NCBI RefSeq assembly: GCF_000234665.1
Contig: NC_018316.1
Location: 310,001-374,000, forward strand
DNA: 64,000 bases
Direction of reading: 5' to 3'
From: Leishmania mexicana MHOM/GT/2001/U1103
Taxonomy: Eukaryota > Euglenozoa > Kinetoplastea > Trypanosomatida > Trypanosomatidae
The notes below the pieces were generated by a model. The model was not told where the DNA came from, did no database searches, and was given only the letters and a program-made list of their open reading frames with translations. The translations under genes and the position numbers were made by a program. Shown here in pieces: positions 10,401-20,434 of this stretch. Positions within the stretch are counted from its first letter, which is position 1; each line of letters starts with the position of its first letter.

Positions 10401-11921
10401 ACCCCCTCTACTTACCGCGGAAGCCTTGCCTTAAGCGACGGGGTGAGGGGGGCTGGCGGTGCGCGCGATGCGCAGCCGTCTTTTTCGCTCGGAGACAGCC
10501 TCTCATATGACTACGGCGCATCTGCACCAGGCGTCCGCGCGGCGGAGCTCATCGCGCAGCTGCCACGCCCCTCATCGGCGGTCTCCTTTGTTGCTGCTGC
10601 TGCGGCCCCCGACAAAGGGCCTGCGATGCAGCGCGGGGTGTCGAACATCGAGAGCCACCGCAACGTGCTTCACGGCGGAGATTCGGCGCTTCAGCAGTAC
10701 CTTCGCGACACCGTGCAGCAAGTACTCGCTGATCACGGACGCGGCGGGGCACCTCAGCGTGAGTCACACCATGCATTACGGCAGCTGCCAGACGGCGGCT
10801 CAGCAATTCCTGCAGCTTATGGGTACCAAGGAGATGGCGCCAACAGTGCAGGGGAAGCGGATGAGGACGATTTCGGCTCTGCATCTCTCCTCCGCTCGTC
10901 CGTCGCAGTGCCGCTTGTGCGACCGGCGCCACAGCCGGCGTCTACAAGGGGTCTCGCGAACGGCGGCGGGGCGACTCGCATGATTAATCCCGGCGGCAGC
11001 AGCCAAGGCGATGCAGGCCGGCACGACTCTGAGAGAGAGAAAAGTGATGCTGGCGGCGCTGCCGCCGTGACTCGGAACGGTCGTTCGGAAGCCGCAACTC
11101 CGCACAAGACGGGCGCAGCAGTATCAGCAGCAGCAGAAACCACTCCAACCCGTCGCAGAGGGAGCGGCATTTTTCAGACTCTTGAGCAGCTTGCCGGCCG
11201 ACAGCAGCAGCTGCTGCAATCACTGGGACACCTGCCGCACGCGGTGATGTCCCCGACGGCGCACAACGCCGATGCCCCGTCCTCACTACCATGGCAAGCA
11301 ACAGCGGCAGACCCCTTCCTCGGCGAGGCCTTGCGGAGCAGCGCCATGATCATCGTGCCCACGTCTCTCTCCCTGCAGGAGCATAGGTGCTACGTTCCGC
11401 ACCAGGGCCAGCGCGAACCCGACGGTGGCCAGGGAGTAGCACGGTCGTCTGTGGCCGTGGTCGCGGCTGGCGGAGCACCGGCAGAAGCCGCCGGTTCTGC
11501 GTTGACGGTCAGCGCATCTTTGTCGAATACTGATTTCTCGGCTTTTGGGAAAACCATTGCTGCACAGGGCCACCCTGCAGCTGCGGCGCGCTATGCAAAG
11601 GGAAGCGATGCCAGCACCGATGTCGAGCTCGACCCTCGGCAGCTCTCCTACTCTACCACGGTCGCCACGACTCAGCTGGCAGATGTAAAACAGGGAGACC
11701 GATCAGCGGTAACGAAAGACATGGGCGACCCGACGGCGGCGGCGGCCGCGGTGGCTCAAGGCTCACAGCCGAGAGCGGAGATGCAAGCTACCTGGTCATC
11801 AGAGCCAGCACGCGCAGTGTGGGAGGTGGCGGCGGCCACGGCAAGCGCAAGGTCTGCGCCATCTGTGTCGGAGGTTTCGTCGTTGTCGCAACTCGAGCGA
11901 CGCTTTGCGACGCCATTCTGA
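7461..11921 (+). CDS. Large coiled-coil protein, function unknown
   Basis: A protein of 1486 residues beginning at a clear ATG. Residues 1-185 are Ser/Thr/Pro/Ala-rich. Residues about 190-610 are a long heptad-like stretch rich in Q, E, R, L and A, with repeated patterns such as RELEELQ-type segments and almost no proline or glycine. This predicts an extended parallel coiled coil. The remaining 870 residues are low-complexity and probably disordered, with a short coiled patch near residue 1240 (FQTLEQLAGRQQQLLQSLGHL). There is no signal peptide or membrane segment. The architecture resembles cytoskeletal or basal-body scaffolds of trypanosomatids, but nothing in the sequence identifies a specific family. 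Being 4.5 kb open in a GC-rich genome with the expected third-base bias, it is very likely a real gene. Confidence 0.85.
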   Translation: MPAALQTPRRLVDQDGAPPFSAQRTTLGAATGATTVAPTGVPPDSSKLGRQRTVPSPSLSSSSATVSSPGHTLTTSSASALNTRPDTQASLVRASAMAAAPLSTTLSRSASVASSSSSASQPTVFPGSRRCGSGTHDRESQVGATALEPQRQLPSMVPAATQEGSGSHFLCPATDDAIAHSVPLPLLVEQQRHRIRALVQERDTAAAELSELHTLFQRLHDDYEEATREADGLRLQLNSLRAQEEMQSKEHQLLRSSHTRQQERIQQFELEWANKSKHLREQLDALVSERDAIQAQRDASMADSSDLRRQLIQLQAEMHRAESKHREALREQADTHAQQLRSALQEKEEEFQARAAATRREARLVQQELDQLGAGHTAAHDERESMRWRLSELETAVTNKEKLRAELERMVTMLRSRLNDQEEAARHDAQRYAQRAQDLELLYRGQVAQEQRRAQALQDDLAAARKATQEAMRQQEILQQSHSEQTKNFTTRAAKLEDDLRQQLRALRIELEEAQARALQHEAAARRSQRDAETLRATCSSEQEARERLQQAHTAQAQQLSRAEGSVTVLQTRLREKEREAELLRCAMEQATWTREMRQAAHHTLASLLEVPRVSVRGGRRRVKEGEETEGWSPVLQLEWGAEAQGIAPSPSPRKEQHGSDSAPAGAGDAAHAVPEGGESIPSSSEVEGVVSSPFRGAARVKRAQRDPAVASGSPQRPPVTLTQAAAGQHVETIERTVPRDTGQSDGEGHAGSSTEASHLLQPPLLFRAASPLAAAPPLHPGTPRTAGSGSPWPAQGSPGYAAAVSSTTAALRGGGAGASPFPSPLRALPFVPAQTTAGGANPLRTATGAARSQPHATPLLSCQRGGHIYNIPEEEEQQDQPQPAATGGHAGAAAYAAEPARGYSRTQRPQSATPLSKQAGEVFFDDVVSAPRARGFQARVLIRDADAVAAVPGSHQRQTASAQLVTASTARVGPFNTHLTPSTYRGSLALSDGVRGAGGARDAQPSFSLGDSLSYDYGASAPGVRAAELIAQLPRPSSAVSFVAAAAAPDKGPAMQRGVSNIESHRNVLHGGDSALQQYLRDTVQQVLADHGRGGAPQRESHHALRQLPDGGSAIPAAYGYQGDGANSAGEADEDDFGSASLLRSSVAVPLVRPAPQPASTRGLANGGGATRMINPGGSSQGDAGRHDSEREKSDAGGAAAVTRNGRSEAATPHKTGAAVSAAAETTPTRRRGSGIFQTLEQLAGRQQQLLQSLGHLPHAVMSPTAHNADAPSSLPWQATAADPFLGEALRSSAMIIVPTSLSLQEHRCYVPHQGQREPDGGQGVARSSVAVVAAGGAPAEAAGSALTVSASLSNTDFSAFGKTIAAQGHPAAAARYAKGSDASTDVELDPRQLSYSTTVATTQLADVKQGDRSAVTKDMGDPTAAAAAVAQGSQPRAEMQATWSSEPARAVWEVAAATASARSAPSVSEVSSLSQLERRFATPF

Positions 11922-13044
11922 TCAGCAGGGGAATGTCCCGAAGGATGAGGTGTATGGGGGGACCGCCTCGTCAGTGCCATCAAGAGCGGAAGTGCGATGC
12001 TGTCCTTTGGTGCGACCTGGCGGTTCTCTGTATCGCTCGCCCCTCCCCCCGTCTCTTGGGTGCATGGCTTCTCCTCTACAGGCTCCGCACGCACACGCAC
12101 GCAAGCGACACAAGACAGCAGCAGGCAAACGGGCAAGGGAAAGCAGCAATACAGGAACGACAACGATGACAGGACTTTGTCGCTGGTGCAGCGCTAGGGA
12201 GGGCGCAGAGGGGGAGGGGGAGGTAGTCACTCTGGCGGCCTTTGTCACCGGTGTATCCTTCTACGAAGAGGGTGGGCAATGGGTGTGCACATGCCGTCAC
12301 GATGGCGGAGAGGCAAGGGTAATGGTCGGGGGGAGGGGGAGGGATCGATGCGCGTGTTCCTGTGCGCGTACGCTCTCTCATACCAGCTCCATCGAGGCGA
12401 CTCCCTACATCGTCTCTTGCGCCCGCACGCATGTTCGGCCCGACGACGTGTCTTTTTCGTTGAACGGAGCACGCGTGAGACATGGCCCTCCCCCCCCCCC
12501 CCGCGCGCACGCACGCACGACTGCTGCAGCACGAGGGCACCCCGCACAAGAGACGGATAGGCATCTGCTGCTCACCTTCACCGCCCATCATTTTTTTTTT
12601 GTGCATGTGTGTGCTCGTCTTCGTGGCTGGTGTGGATACCATGCGCTCCTTTCCCCAATTAATCCGTGTTCCGCACATCGCCATCTTTGCCGCCTCCTCA
12701 CTGTCGCGCAGCAGCGACGCAACAGCCTGCACTTCACCCGACCCAGAATACATACTCGATAGCTAAGGATAGGATAACTACGCAGGCAGAAGCCACGCGC
12801 GCAATGTGACAGGACTGGTGTAGGAAGAACCCTGACACGCGCACATTACACGCCCACTGCGCAAACGGGAAGTACACACACACACACATACACATAAGCA
12901 CAATAAGTACTCTGCCGTCTGCCTCTCTCTCTCCCGTCTTTCTGACAGAGCGGACCACCACCACTCACCACCAGCCACCGCTACACGCACACAACGCAAA
13001 AGAACGTACAGCTGATCCCATTCCCCCCCCCCAAAGCTTAAAAC
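11922..13044. other. Intergenic region
   Basis: No gene is visible. A C run lies at about 12490-12502 and a T run at about 12590-12600. The strongest splice-site candidate is at 12911-12948 and is listed separately. Confidence 0.6.
12911..12948 (+). promoter_or_regulatory. Candidate spliced-leader acceptor (polypyrimidine tract plus AG) for alanine aminotransferase
   Basis: A CT-rich tract ends in CAG at 12946-12948, the first AG after the tract and 96 nt before the ATG at 13045. This is the arrangement expected for trans-splicing in kinetoplastids. The site is inferred from sequence only. Confidence 0.55.
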
Positions 13045-14538
13045 ATGTTGCGCAATGCTGCTCGCAGCTTTTCGCCAAAGCGATGCTACGTAAGCCCGCA
13101 GGTCATCGAGGCGGAATACGCCGTGCGGGGGCTGATCCCAACCCGCGCGGATGAGATCAAGGCGGACCTGCTCACTGGCCGCGGCTCCTACTCGTTCGAA
13201 AGCCTCGTGTACTGCAACATCGGCAACCCACAGTCGGTGGGGCAGATGCCCCTAACGTTCTGCCGACAGGTGATGGCACTTGTGGATGCGCCGTTCCTGC
13301 TGGAAGATGCGGAGATCGTTGGGCGGCTGCCGGAGGACGCGGTTGCGCGTGCGCGCAGGTACCTTGCGGAGATCGGGACGGGTACCGGCGCGTACACAGA
13401 GTCGTTCGGCTACCGGTTTGCGCGCGCTGCCGTTGCTGCGCACATTAACGAGCGCGACCACGGCGTGAGCCCCGCTGCGACGGTGAACGATATCTGTCTG
13501 ACAGACGGCGCTAGCATGGGTGCGAAGCTTTTCCTGCAGCTGCTCGTGGGCGGCGCGGGCGATGCTGTGATGATCCCGGTTCCGCAGTATCCGCTATACT
13601 CTGCGCAGATCGCGCTACTTGGCGGGGTGAAGGTGCCCTACTACCTGCATGAGTCGGAGGGGTGGGTGATGAAGTTGCCGGATCTTGTTGCCGCGTACGA
13701 GCGGTGCGTGGCCGAGAACGGGGCGACGCCGCGCTTGTTCGTGTGCATCAATCCCGGGAACCCGACGGGGAACGTGCTGGAGCGCTGCGTGATGGAGGAC
13801 GTCGTGCGGTTCTGCCACGAGCGCGGCATGCTGCTGCTTGCGGACGAGGTGTACCAGGAGAACGTGTACGACACGCGGCGCCGGTTTTTGAGCTTCCGCG
13901 AGGTTGCGCTTGGGATGCCTGAGCCGTACTGCTCGGAGACGGTGCTTGTGTCCTTGCACTCGACATCAAAAGGACTGATTGGTGAATGCGGGCGGCGCGG
14001 CGGGTATTTCTGTATGACGAATCTGCCTGATGCGCTGCGCCAGCAGGTTGTGAAGCTGTGCTCGATTAACCTCTGTGCGAATGTGAACGGACAGTTGATG
14101 ACTGCGCTGATGTGCTCGCCGCCGCGCGAGGACGAGGCGAGCTACGTAGTGCACCGGCGCGAGTGCGACGAGATCTTTACGGGCATGAAGGAGCGCGCTG
14201 AGCTGCTCGCGCGCGAGCTTGGGACTGTGCGTGGGGTCTCGTGCCAACCGGTGGAGGGCGCGATGTACGCGTTCCCGAGAATTGTGTTGCCTGAGCGGTA
14301 CGCCCAGCGGAACGAGGAGCTGAACGCAGCGGAGGGTCGGCGGCTCGAGCTGGACGCGCGGTGGGCGCTGGAGCTGCTGGAGTCAAGCGGTATCGTTGTT
14401 GTGCCCGGGTCTGGGTTTGGGCAGGAGCCCGGGACGCTGCACTTCCGGATAACGATTCTCCCACCTCTTGCACAGATTGATCGGATGGTGCATGCGATCC
14501 GCCAGTTCCAGGACCAGATCTACGAGCAGTACGCGTAG
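13045..14538 (+). CDS. ALAT: Alanine aminotransferase, PLP-dependent
   Basis: A protein of 497 residues, the usual length for eukaryotic alanine aminotransferase. It interconverts alanine and 2-oxoglutarate with pyruvate and glutamate. Class I aminotransferase landmarks are all present. The NIGNPQSVGQ motif near residue 58 and the GAYTESFGYRFAR segment near 120 are typical of the alanine enzyme. NPGNPTGN occurs near 236, D267 in ADEVYQENVY binds the pyridine nitrogen, and K309 in STSKG is the Schiff-base lysine. A C-terminal substrate arginine motif, HFRITIL, follows. The short basic start MLRNAARSFSPKR resembles a compact mitochondrial presequence, so mitochondrial (or dual) location is likely but inferred. 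The preceding polypyrimidine tract and AG at 12947-12948 support this ATG. The gene is intact with no oddities. Confidence 0.95.
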   Translation: MLRNAARSFSPKRCYVSPQVIEAEYAVRGLIPTRADEIKADLLTGRGSYSFESLVYCNIGNPQSVGQMPLTFCRQVMALVDAPFLLEDAEIVGRLPEDAVARARRYLAEIGTGTGAYTESFGYRFARAAVAAHINERDHGVSPAATVNDICLTDGASMGAKLFLQLLVGGAGDAVMIPVPQYPLYSAQIALLGGVKVPYYLHESEGWVMKLPDLVAAYERCVAENGATPRLFVCINPGNPTGNVLERCVMEDVVRFCHERGMLLLADEVYQENVYDTRRRFLSFREVALGMPEPYCSETVLVSLHSTSKGLIGECGRRGGYFCMTNLPDALRQQVVKLCSINLCANVNGQLMTALMCSPPREDEASYVVHRRECDEIFTGMKERAELLARELGTVRGVSCQPVEGAMYAFPRIVLPERYAQRNEELNAAEGRRLELDARWALELLESSGIVVVPGSGFGQEPGTLHFRITILPPLAQIDRMVHAIRQFQDQIYEQYA

Positions 14539-14954
14539 GGAGCTGAGTGTGCATGGGTGTTGTAGATACAAGCGGTGGAGGGGGGGGGAGGAGGAGGAGG
14601 AGGATGTTCTTCTGTATGATCTTGGTAAAAAAAAAAGATCATGCTGAGGTCTTCGATGCGTGCGTGAGCCTGTGTGCTCTTTCTCCTGTCTCTTGTCATC
14701 GCCAGTTGCATGCATGCACTTTTTGCTTCTTCCCCTTTGGCCATCCCCTTCCCCCGCCGCCATTGACACCGGCGCCCGTCCTCCTCGTCTACGCCGTCCC
14801 TTTGCTTTTACTCTGCGAGCGTGTATGTGTGCGTGTGTGCGTGTACGTACGTGTGTGTGCAGATACGGATGTATACGTATGCACGTCTGTGCTGGGCGCT
14901 CACACGTCCCCTTTTGCTTTCGTCGGTTTGCCTGTTTGTATTTTTGACCGTTGT

Positions 14955-15031
14955 TATATATATATAGTATGGCTATATATATATAGTATGGCTAGATCTA
15001 TTGGATATATATATATATATATATTGTATTT
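14955..15031. repeat. (TA)n tract with duplicated TATA-AGTATGGC motif
   Basis: A TA run followed by AGTATGGC occurs twice in tandem at about 14955-14992. It is followed by AGATCTATTGG and a longer TA run (15005-15024). The region is strongly AT-rich compared with its surroundings. Confidence 0.8.
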
Positions 15032-16492
15032 TTTTTTTGAGGCTCGCCCAGCTTCCGTCCACACGTTGGAAGTGGACACATGCTGAGCGTATGAGGTCGG
15101 TTTGTGTCCGTTATGGCGCGCGAACAACAGTGAAAGGGAAGATGCCACGGGCACACACTCAGGGCCAAAGGTCGGGAGGACTGGCGGCCCAGAGAAGTTT
15201 GTTGGAAAGCGGAATGTGACGCGCTGATGGGCTGATGTTGGTGTGCTGGGGTATGCGAGGATGTCTCACTCCTTTTCTCTCTCGTCTTGTGTGGGTGCAT
15301 GTCTGTAAGCCGTCGCTCGTGCAGGTAAGATATGGTTGGACTCTCTCTCTCTCATGATGTGTAAGGATATGCCACGACTTCTTGCCGCCCCTTCTCCGCC
15401 CCTTTTCCTGGCGCTTTCCTCCGTTCGCCTCTTGCGATATATACATTCTCTCTCTGCGGCGGCGACGTCTGCTTCGCTGTTGCGTGTTTGTGTTGGCACA
15501 CGATCGTTTCAACATTCCGCATGCTCAGCAGCTGGTTAGACCCCGCAGCCCACACGCAGACACTCCTTCACCTACGCAGGAGTCCTGCACACATCCCTTC
15601 CCTCCCCCCTCTACACTTCGTGTAGCGTGTCGCGCTTTCATATCCCTTCTGTCTCCAGTGCTGTCTGCCGCGGCTGCCGCCTCCAGCTGACGAGAGCTTC
15701 CACACACATATATATATATCCGTACTCGCACCCACGCACATAGACGAAGAGGTGCGCGCCTACGTTCGCACGTATACACGCACGTCTCTCTCGCTCTGCA
15801 TATATATATAGAGAGAGAGAGAGAGAGAGCGACTCCGCCCTCTTCTCACGAGCCGTAACACGTGCGCCTCCTTTGCGCCCCTTCTTCACCGCCACTCAAC
15901 AATTGATTTCGGCTTCACGTCCGTCATTTCTTTTTCCTGTGTTCGTGGCTTTCGGTCTTCACCGAAACGTGATAGATCCGTGTACGCAGGGGCGTCTCTG
16001 TCCACTGTCGGCCCTTCGCCCCCCCCATTTCCTCTGTCCATGTGTCTGCGCGTGCGCTGGAAATAGAGAGAGAGGAGGCTTCACACTTTCTTCTACATAG
16101 ATACACATTTTTCTTAGGCTGTTGCACTCACAGGAGCACGTACAAGCCCCTCGGTTCATCCCTCTTGCCTCGGTTGCCGGTGATTCTCCCCATTCGTTCG
16201 CGATTCACATCTCTCCGCAACGCTGCAACGGGTTCCTGATCGACCTCTCCTGTCGTTCTCTTCTCTCCATTCTCGGTATAGCTCCTGCCACCCCACTCCT
16301 GACACGTGCGCGTCCGCAAGCACACACAAGCGCACGCATACCCAGGAAGTACCCGTGTACGCACGCCTACCACGCATACCTACAAGGCTCGAAGAGAGCG
16401 AGGCGGGAGTGAGACCGACCCCCCCTCCTCCTGGTGTGACCCGTGCAACAACGGCGTGCGCGAATCGCCGTTATTGCGGCTCTCGTGTCCGA

Positions 16493-16531
16493 CCTTCTTT
16501 TATTTTTTTCGTGCATCGTTCTGGCCCATAG
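16493..16531 (+). promoter_or_regulatory. Candidate spliced-leader acceptor for the primase gene
   Basis: A T/C-rich tract is followed by the first AG at 16530-16531, 63 nt before the ATG at 16595. The site is inferred from sequence only. Confidence 0.45.
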
Positions 16532-16594
16532 AGAGACGTGTTCCGGTATTGAGGAGAGGGACACACACGCACACGCACACGCACACGTTCTGCC

Positions 16595-18841
16595 ATGATG
16601 CGTCCATACGGCCATCTTCTGCAGCGCTGCCTAGGCGGTGCGCTTCACAACTCTCCTCTTCGTTTTGCCTCTGCGAGCGCGCGTTCAAGCGGGAGCGGAG
16701 GGGGCCGCACTGCGGCTGCTGTGGCGCCGCTGAGCGCGGTCGAGAACGACGGGGAGCTGCTCCGCTCGACGGAGGACGGGTACGGGGGTGCAGCGGGGTC
16801 TCGCCGACGCCAACGTCGCACACCAGCGCAGCTACTAGCCAACCATAGCGGCGGCGATTCTCAAGGTGCCGTCAGTGACGTTGTGAGCCCTGTAGAGCGA
16901 CTTCTAAAGAAACATGAGGTGAGTGCCGGCGGCGTCACCGCCAACGCTATCCCGGTCCCGAGCAAATCTCGGTCGAGGGTGAAGAGCGGGCTCGTGGCGC
17001 CTCCCACGCGTGCCGAGGAGCCGACGTCTGGTGGAGGCAGCAGTGATGACGGTGACGACCTTGGCGAAGGGCTTTTTCTGTCGTCGTCAGCGACGCCGGC
17101 AGGAGCGCAGCAGCAGCTTTTGACGAACCCCTTCCGTGGCCTACACGCCGATGTGTCCCGTAGCTACCGTGTCGACCAGCTGAGGGAGGTGGCGACAGCG
17201 GCTGACTTGATGTTCGCACGCCAGGAAAAGAAATCCACCGCCTTCTCCTTCTTGCACTTCCGTGCCGGCGAGCGTTTCTATCAAGGGCACTGGGGGAGCG
17301 TGGCCGACATGCAGGCGCAGTTCGATGCGTTCGCCGAGGCCGCGCAGACGACGCTGTCAAAGCGCATCGCGAGGCCGTACCTGCGCGGTACGCCGATCCC
17401 CGGCCTGACCCTCTTCAACAACGATCTCGGCCTGCAGAGTCCGCTCGTGCAGTGCAGCTATCCTCTGATCGTTGCTCAGCGGCTGCTGCTCTTCCCCGAC
17501 TACTTGCGGCACTTCCATGCCGTCTGTGGACGTGAGAACGTGCCCTGCGACTTCTACGCCGACATCGACCTCCCCGGCAAGTCTGCCGCCGAGGCAGAGA
17601 AGACGCTGCTGGAGGTGCTCAACTACCTGGAGGTACGGCTGCCAGGCGTGGGCTTCACTGACCCCTTTTTTCTCGTCTTGACGAACGCCGTGCCAAGCGG
17701 GAGTAAGGCGTCGTACCACATTCATGCTCGGAGCTTCACACACGTGAAAAATTGCCCACTCGCCAGCGACGCCGAGGCGAGCACGATCTGCAAAGCGAAG
17801 CGCAAGCCCACGAGAAAGATGAAGGCCAAGGCAGCCGCATCAGCCCCAGCAGCGTCAGCCGACCGCAAGTTTGACGAGGATGATATAGACGAGGAACACG
17901 ATGAAGATCCGTACGACGACCTGAGTGACATGGTGAGCGCCGTGGATGCCGGTCAGGGCTCGGCGTCCTCGCGCGGCGGGAGTGCTGCGACCCCCAAGGT
18001 GGTGGCGTTCCAGGACTACCGCGCCGTGAAGCTCATCGCCGACGAGGTAAATCAAACAGTCGGTCGAGACATCATTGACCCCAACTGCTACCGGACGAAC
18101 GGCATGCTGCGCTGCGCCTTCAGCGCCAAGATGCCCTCTGTACAGAACCACAACTACCATGAGCAGGCCGACAGCGGCACGGCGGCGCGCAAGCGTCTTG
18201 TGCCGCTGGTGACCGCCTCCGACCCGGCTTTGCAGCAGCGGCTGTCGGAGACCGAGTCGGTGCTCCGCACCATGACCGACCCCGAAATACTAGAGCTTAG
18301 TTTTGTCACGAGGCATCTGGACGCGGACACCAAGGTGATCAAGGCCGCCAACAAGCGCGCCGCCAGTCTCTTGGCGCACGAGAGTGACGCCCCTGCCGAG
18401 AGTGCGGAGCAGCTGCGCCGCGCCGCCGTGCTGCAGGCGACAACAAAGCACCGCTTTAAGCTGATTCGGCCGCGCCAGATCATGGGCCCACAGGCAACGC
18501 AGGCCGTGGAGTACGACGCCTACGGCAACGTCGTGCCTCCCTTCCTCACGGAGGCCGCAAAGTGGCGCCGCTTCAAGGCGGTCACGGCGAAGCTGCGCAC
18601 CTTGCCGCCTCGAGCTGCGGAGAGCTACGACGTGTGGGTGCGTGTCGGCCTTGCCCTTCACAACTTCAGCAACGAAGACCACGTCTTCGAGGAGTGGGTG
18701 CGCTTCTCGCTCAAGTCACCGCTCAAGTACTCGCGGGAGGTGTGCCGTAAGAAGTGGCTGCAGTTTGAGCGCAATCCGGACGCCCTGAACTGGCGCCGCG
18801 GATTCAACTATCTGAATTCGACTGTGTGGCGCCAGGTGTGA
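16595..18841 (+). CDS. Archaeo-eukaryotic-type primase with PriCT-2 domain, probably a kinetoplast DNA primase
   Basis: A protein of 748 residues. It starts at the first of two adjacent ATGs. Its N-terminal 50 residues are basic and hydroxylated (MMRPYGHLLQRCLGG), which suits a mitochondrial presequence, and residues to about 190 are low complexity. The AEP catalytic core follows. FYADIDLPG carries the two metal-binding aspartates (D323, D325). SYHIHAR (373-379) fits the SxH nucleotide-binding motif. DPNCYRTNGMLRCAFSAK (from D495) resembles the third AEP motif. The C terminus (about 672-745, YDVWVRVGLALHNF ... EEWVRFSLKS) matches PriCT-2. Trypanosomatids have two mitochondrial primases, PRI1 and PRI2, and PrimPol-like proteins. 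PriCT-2 favours the mitochondrial pair, but I cannot say which one. It would prime kinetoplast minicircle or maxicircle replication. An acidic linker at about 428-450 interrupts the core. Confidence 0.78.
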   Translation: MMRPYGHLLQRCLGGALHNSPLRFASASARSSGSGGGRTAAAVAPLSAVENDGELLRSTEDGYGGAAGSRRRQRRTPAQLLANHSGGDSQGAVSDVVSPVERLLKKHEVSAGGVTANAIPVPSKSRSRVKSGLVAPPTRAEEPTSGGGSSDDGDDLGEGLFLSSSATPAGAQQQLLTNPFRGLHADVSRSYRVDQLREVATAADLMFARQEKKSTAFSFLHFRAGERFYQGHWGSVADMQAQFDAFAEAAQTTLSKRIARPYLRGTPIPGLTLFNNDLGLQSPLVQCSYPLIVAQRLLLFPDYLRHFHAVCGRENVPCDFYADIDLPGKSAAEAEKTLLEVLNYLEVRLPGVGFTDPFFLVLTNAVPSGSKASYHIHARSFTHVKNCPLASDAEASTICKAKRKPTRKMKAKAAASAPAASADRKFDEDDIDEEHDEDPYDDLSDMVSAVDAGQGSASSRGGSAATPKVVAFQDYRAVKLIADEVNQTVGRDIIDPNCYRTNGMLRCAFSAKMPSVQNHNYHEQADSGTAARKRLVPLVTASDPALQQRLSETESVLRTMTDPEILELSFVTRHLDADTKVIKAANKRAASLLAHESDAPAESAEQLRRAAVLQATTKHRFKLIRPRQIMGPQATQAVEYDAYGNVVPPFLTEAAKWRRFKAVTAKLRTLPPRAAESYDVWVRVGLALHNFSNEDHVFEEWVRFSLKSPLKYSREVCRKKWLQFERNPDALNWRRGFNYLNSTVWRQV

Positions 18842-20400
18842 TGATGCCAGGGGGAGGGTGGGAGATAGATACACGCCACGCACCTGCACGCATCTCTGTG
18901 CTTCCGCGTGATATGCACACATCCGCATGAGCTGTGGCGCTGACAAGCTTCGAGAGACACAGAGAGGGGTTGGGAAAGTGACCTGCCAGCCTTGCTTTGC
19001 TACCATTTTTTATGGGGAGGGGTGCGCACGGGTGTGTCTTTGGTGGGTCGAAGGTATCGTGTGGAGAGGAACGCAAAAGCAATGCGCGCTATTGCACGTG
19101 TGTGCGCGTGCTTGTGTGCGGCTCGCAACAGCGTAGAAACAGAGACGGGGTAGGGGGTGGAGAGAAAGCGAAGGGCCGAAAGTGGCGGTGGCGATGGTGG
19201 CATGGGTGGTGTGCGGTCTCACAGCGTGTGTTGGTGACCACCCAAACGAAACAACGACAAACAACAGAATGTTTACGCCCTTTTTCCGTCCCTCGCCCGC
19301 GTTCCCCAGTTGTTCATTCGGCACACACACACACACAAACACACACGCCACGCAGGCCCGCAGCGGCCACCGTTTCTCGCACTCCCAGCGCATACATACA
19401 CATATAGTTTTCTCCGTCGCTCGGTTGTTTTTCTCGTCTTTCCCCTTTTCCATCTCCGTGCGGGGAGGGGGAGGGAGTGGGTGCGGAGGGGGCGGGGGGG
19501 GGGAAGGCTGCTCTCCTCTCCCCACAGTGGCTTCATCCTAAGGGCACTCATACCCTCCCCTCCCCTCCCCCTCCCTCTCTCTCGAGCTACCTACTTATTC
19601 TTGACTCCTTCCCCGTCCGCGCATCCTCGACACATGCTATGTGCGTGCCATGGTCGCCGCACGCGCTTTACCTGTACTTCTATCGGCGGCTCTGCTCTCA
19701 CCTCTTCCCCCCTTCCCCCCCCTGTGGTTGGGCCGGGAGGGGGGGGGTGATCTTCCGTTCGCTCTCGTGCGTCGATGGGACATCTCTGCGGGTGGGTGCC
19801 CCCTTCGACTTTCTACTTTAGCGTGTGTCTTCACGACTCCCCCTCCCTCACTCCCCTCCTCTTCTCATAGATGCTCTCTCTCTTCCGGCCCCTGTAGGCA
19901 GGTGACGCCCCGCTGCTCTTCTCACTCTCTCCCCGGCTTGTCGTGGTCTTGCTGAGCTCGTGTGTGTGTGTGAGAGAGGGGGGGAGGGCCTTTAGGCATG
20001 AGACGTGGCCGGGACGCCGGAGGGTGGCAGGAGAGGGGTTGTTGGGGATGGCTGCTGCTTTTATCACGGATGAACGATCTGGCAGGGAGTGCATGCAACA
20101 TTGGAGGGGAAAGGGAAGGGGGGGGGCTCGATGTCGGTGATGGCTGCCCTTGCGTGCAGGGCAGGGGGCGGGTGTATCTCTGTGCTTGTACCCATGCACG
20201 CACGTCTTTTCGCCTATCGACCACCCTGCCTGCACACCTTTGTCTCTCTCTCTCTCCTGTTGGCGGGTGGCGGCCTGTAGTTGTCGCGGAGGCGGTTGTT
20301 TCGATGGGCCATTGTTTTCGTGCGCTCTCCTTCCCACTCGCTGGTGGGTAGGCGCACGTGCTCTCTCTTTTTCCCGATTTGCCAGTGCCGCGGCGGTGTC

Positions 20401-20434
20401 ACACACACACACACACACACGTGTGTGTGTGTGT
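20401..20434. repeat. (AC)10(GT)7 perfect inverted repeat
   Basis: Twenty bases of AC repeat run directly into fourteen bases of GT repeat with no spacer, giving a self-complementary palindrome that can form a hairpin in RNA or a cruciform or Z-DNA in DNA. Confidence 0.9.

Larger units (their letters stand above)
14539..16594. other. Intergenic region
   Basis: No gene is visible in about 2 kb. It holds a G-rich run at about 14577-14602, a T/A-rich zone at 14955-15040 with a duplicated motif (listed separately), a T run at 15031-15040, (CT)n at about 15341-15353 and (GA)n at about 15810-15829. Open frames here are short and made of low-complexity translation. Confidence 0.6.
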
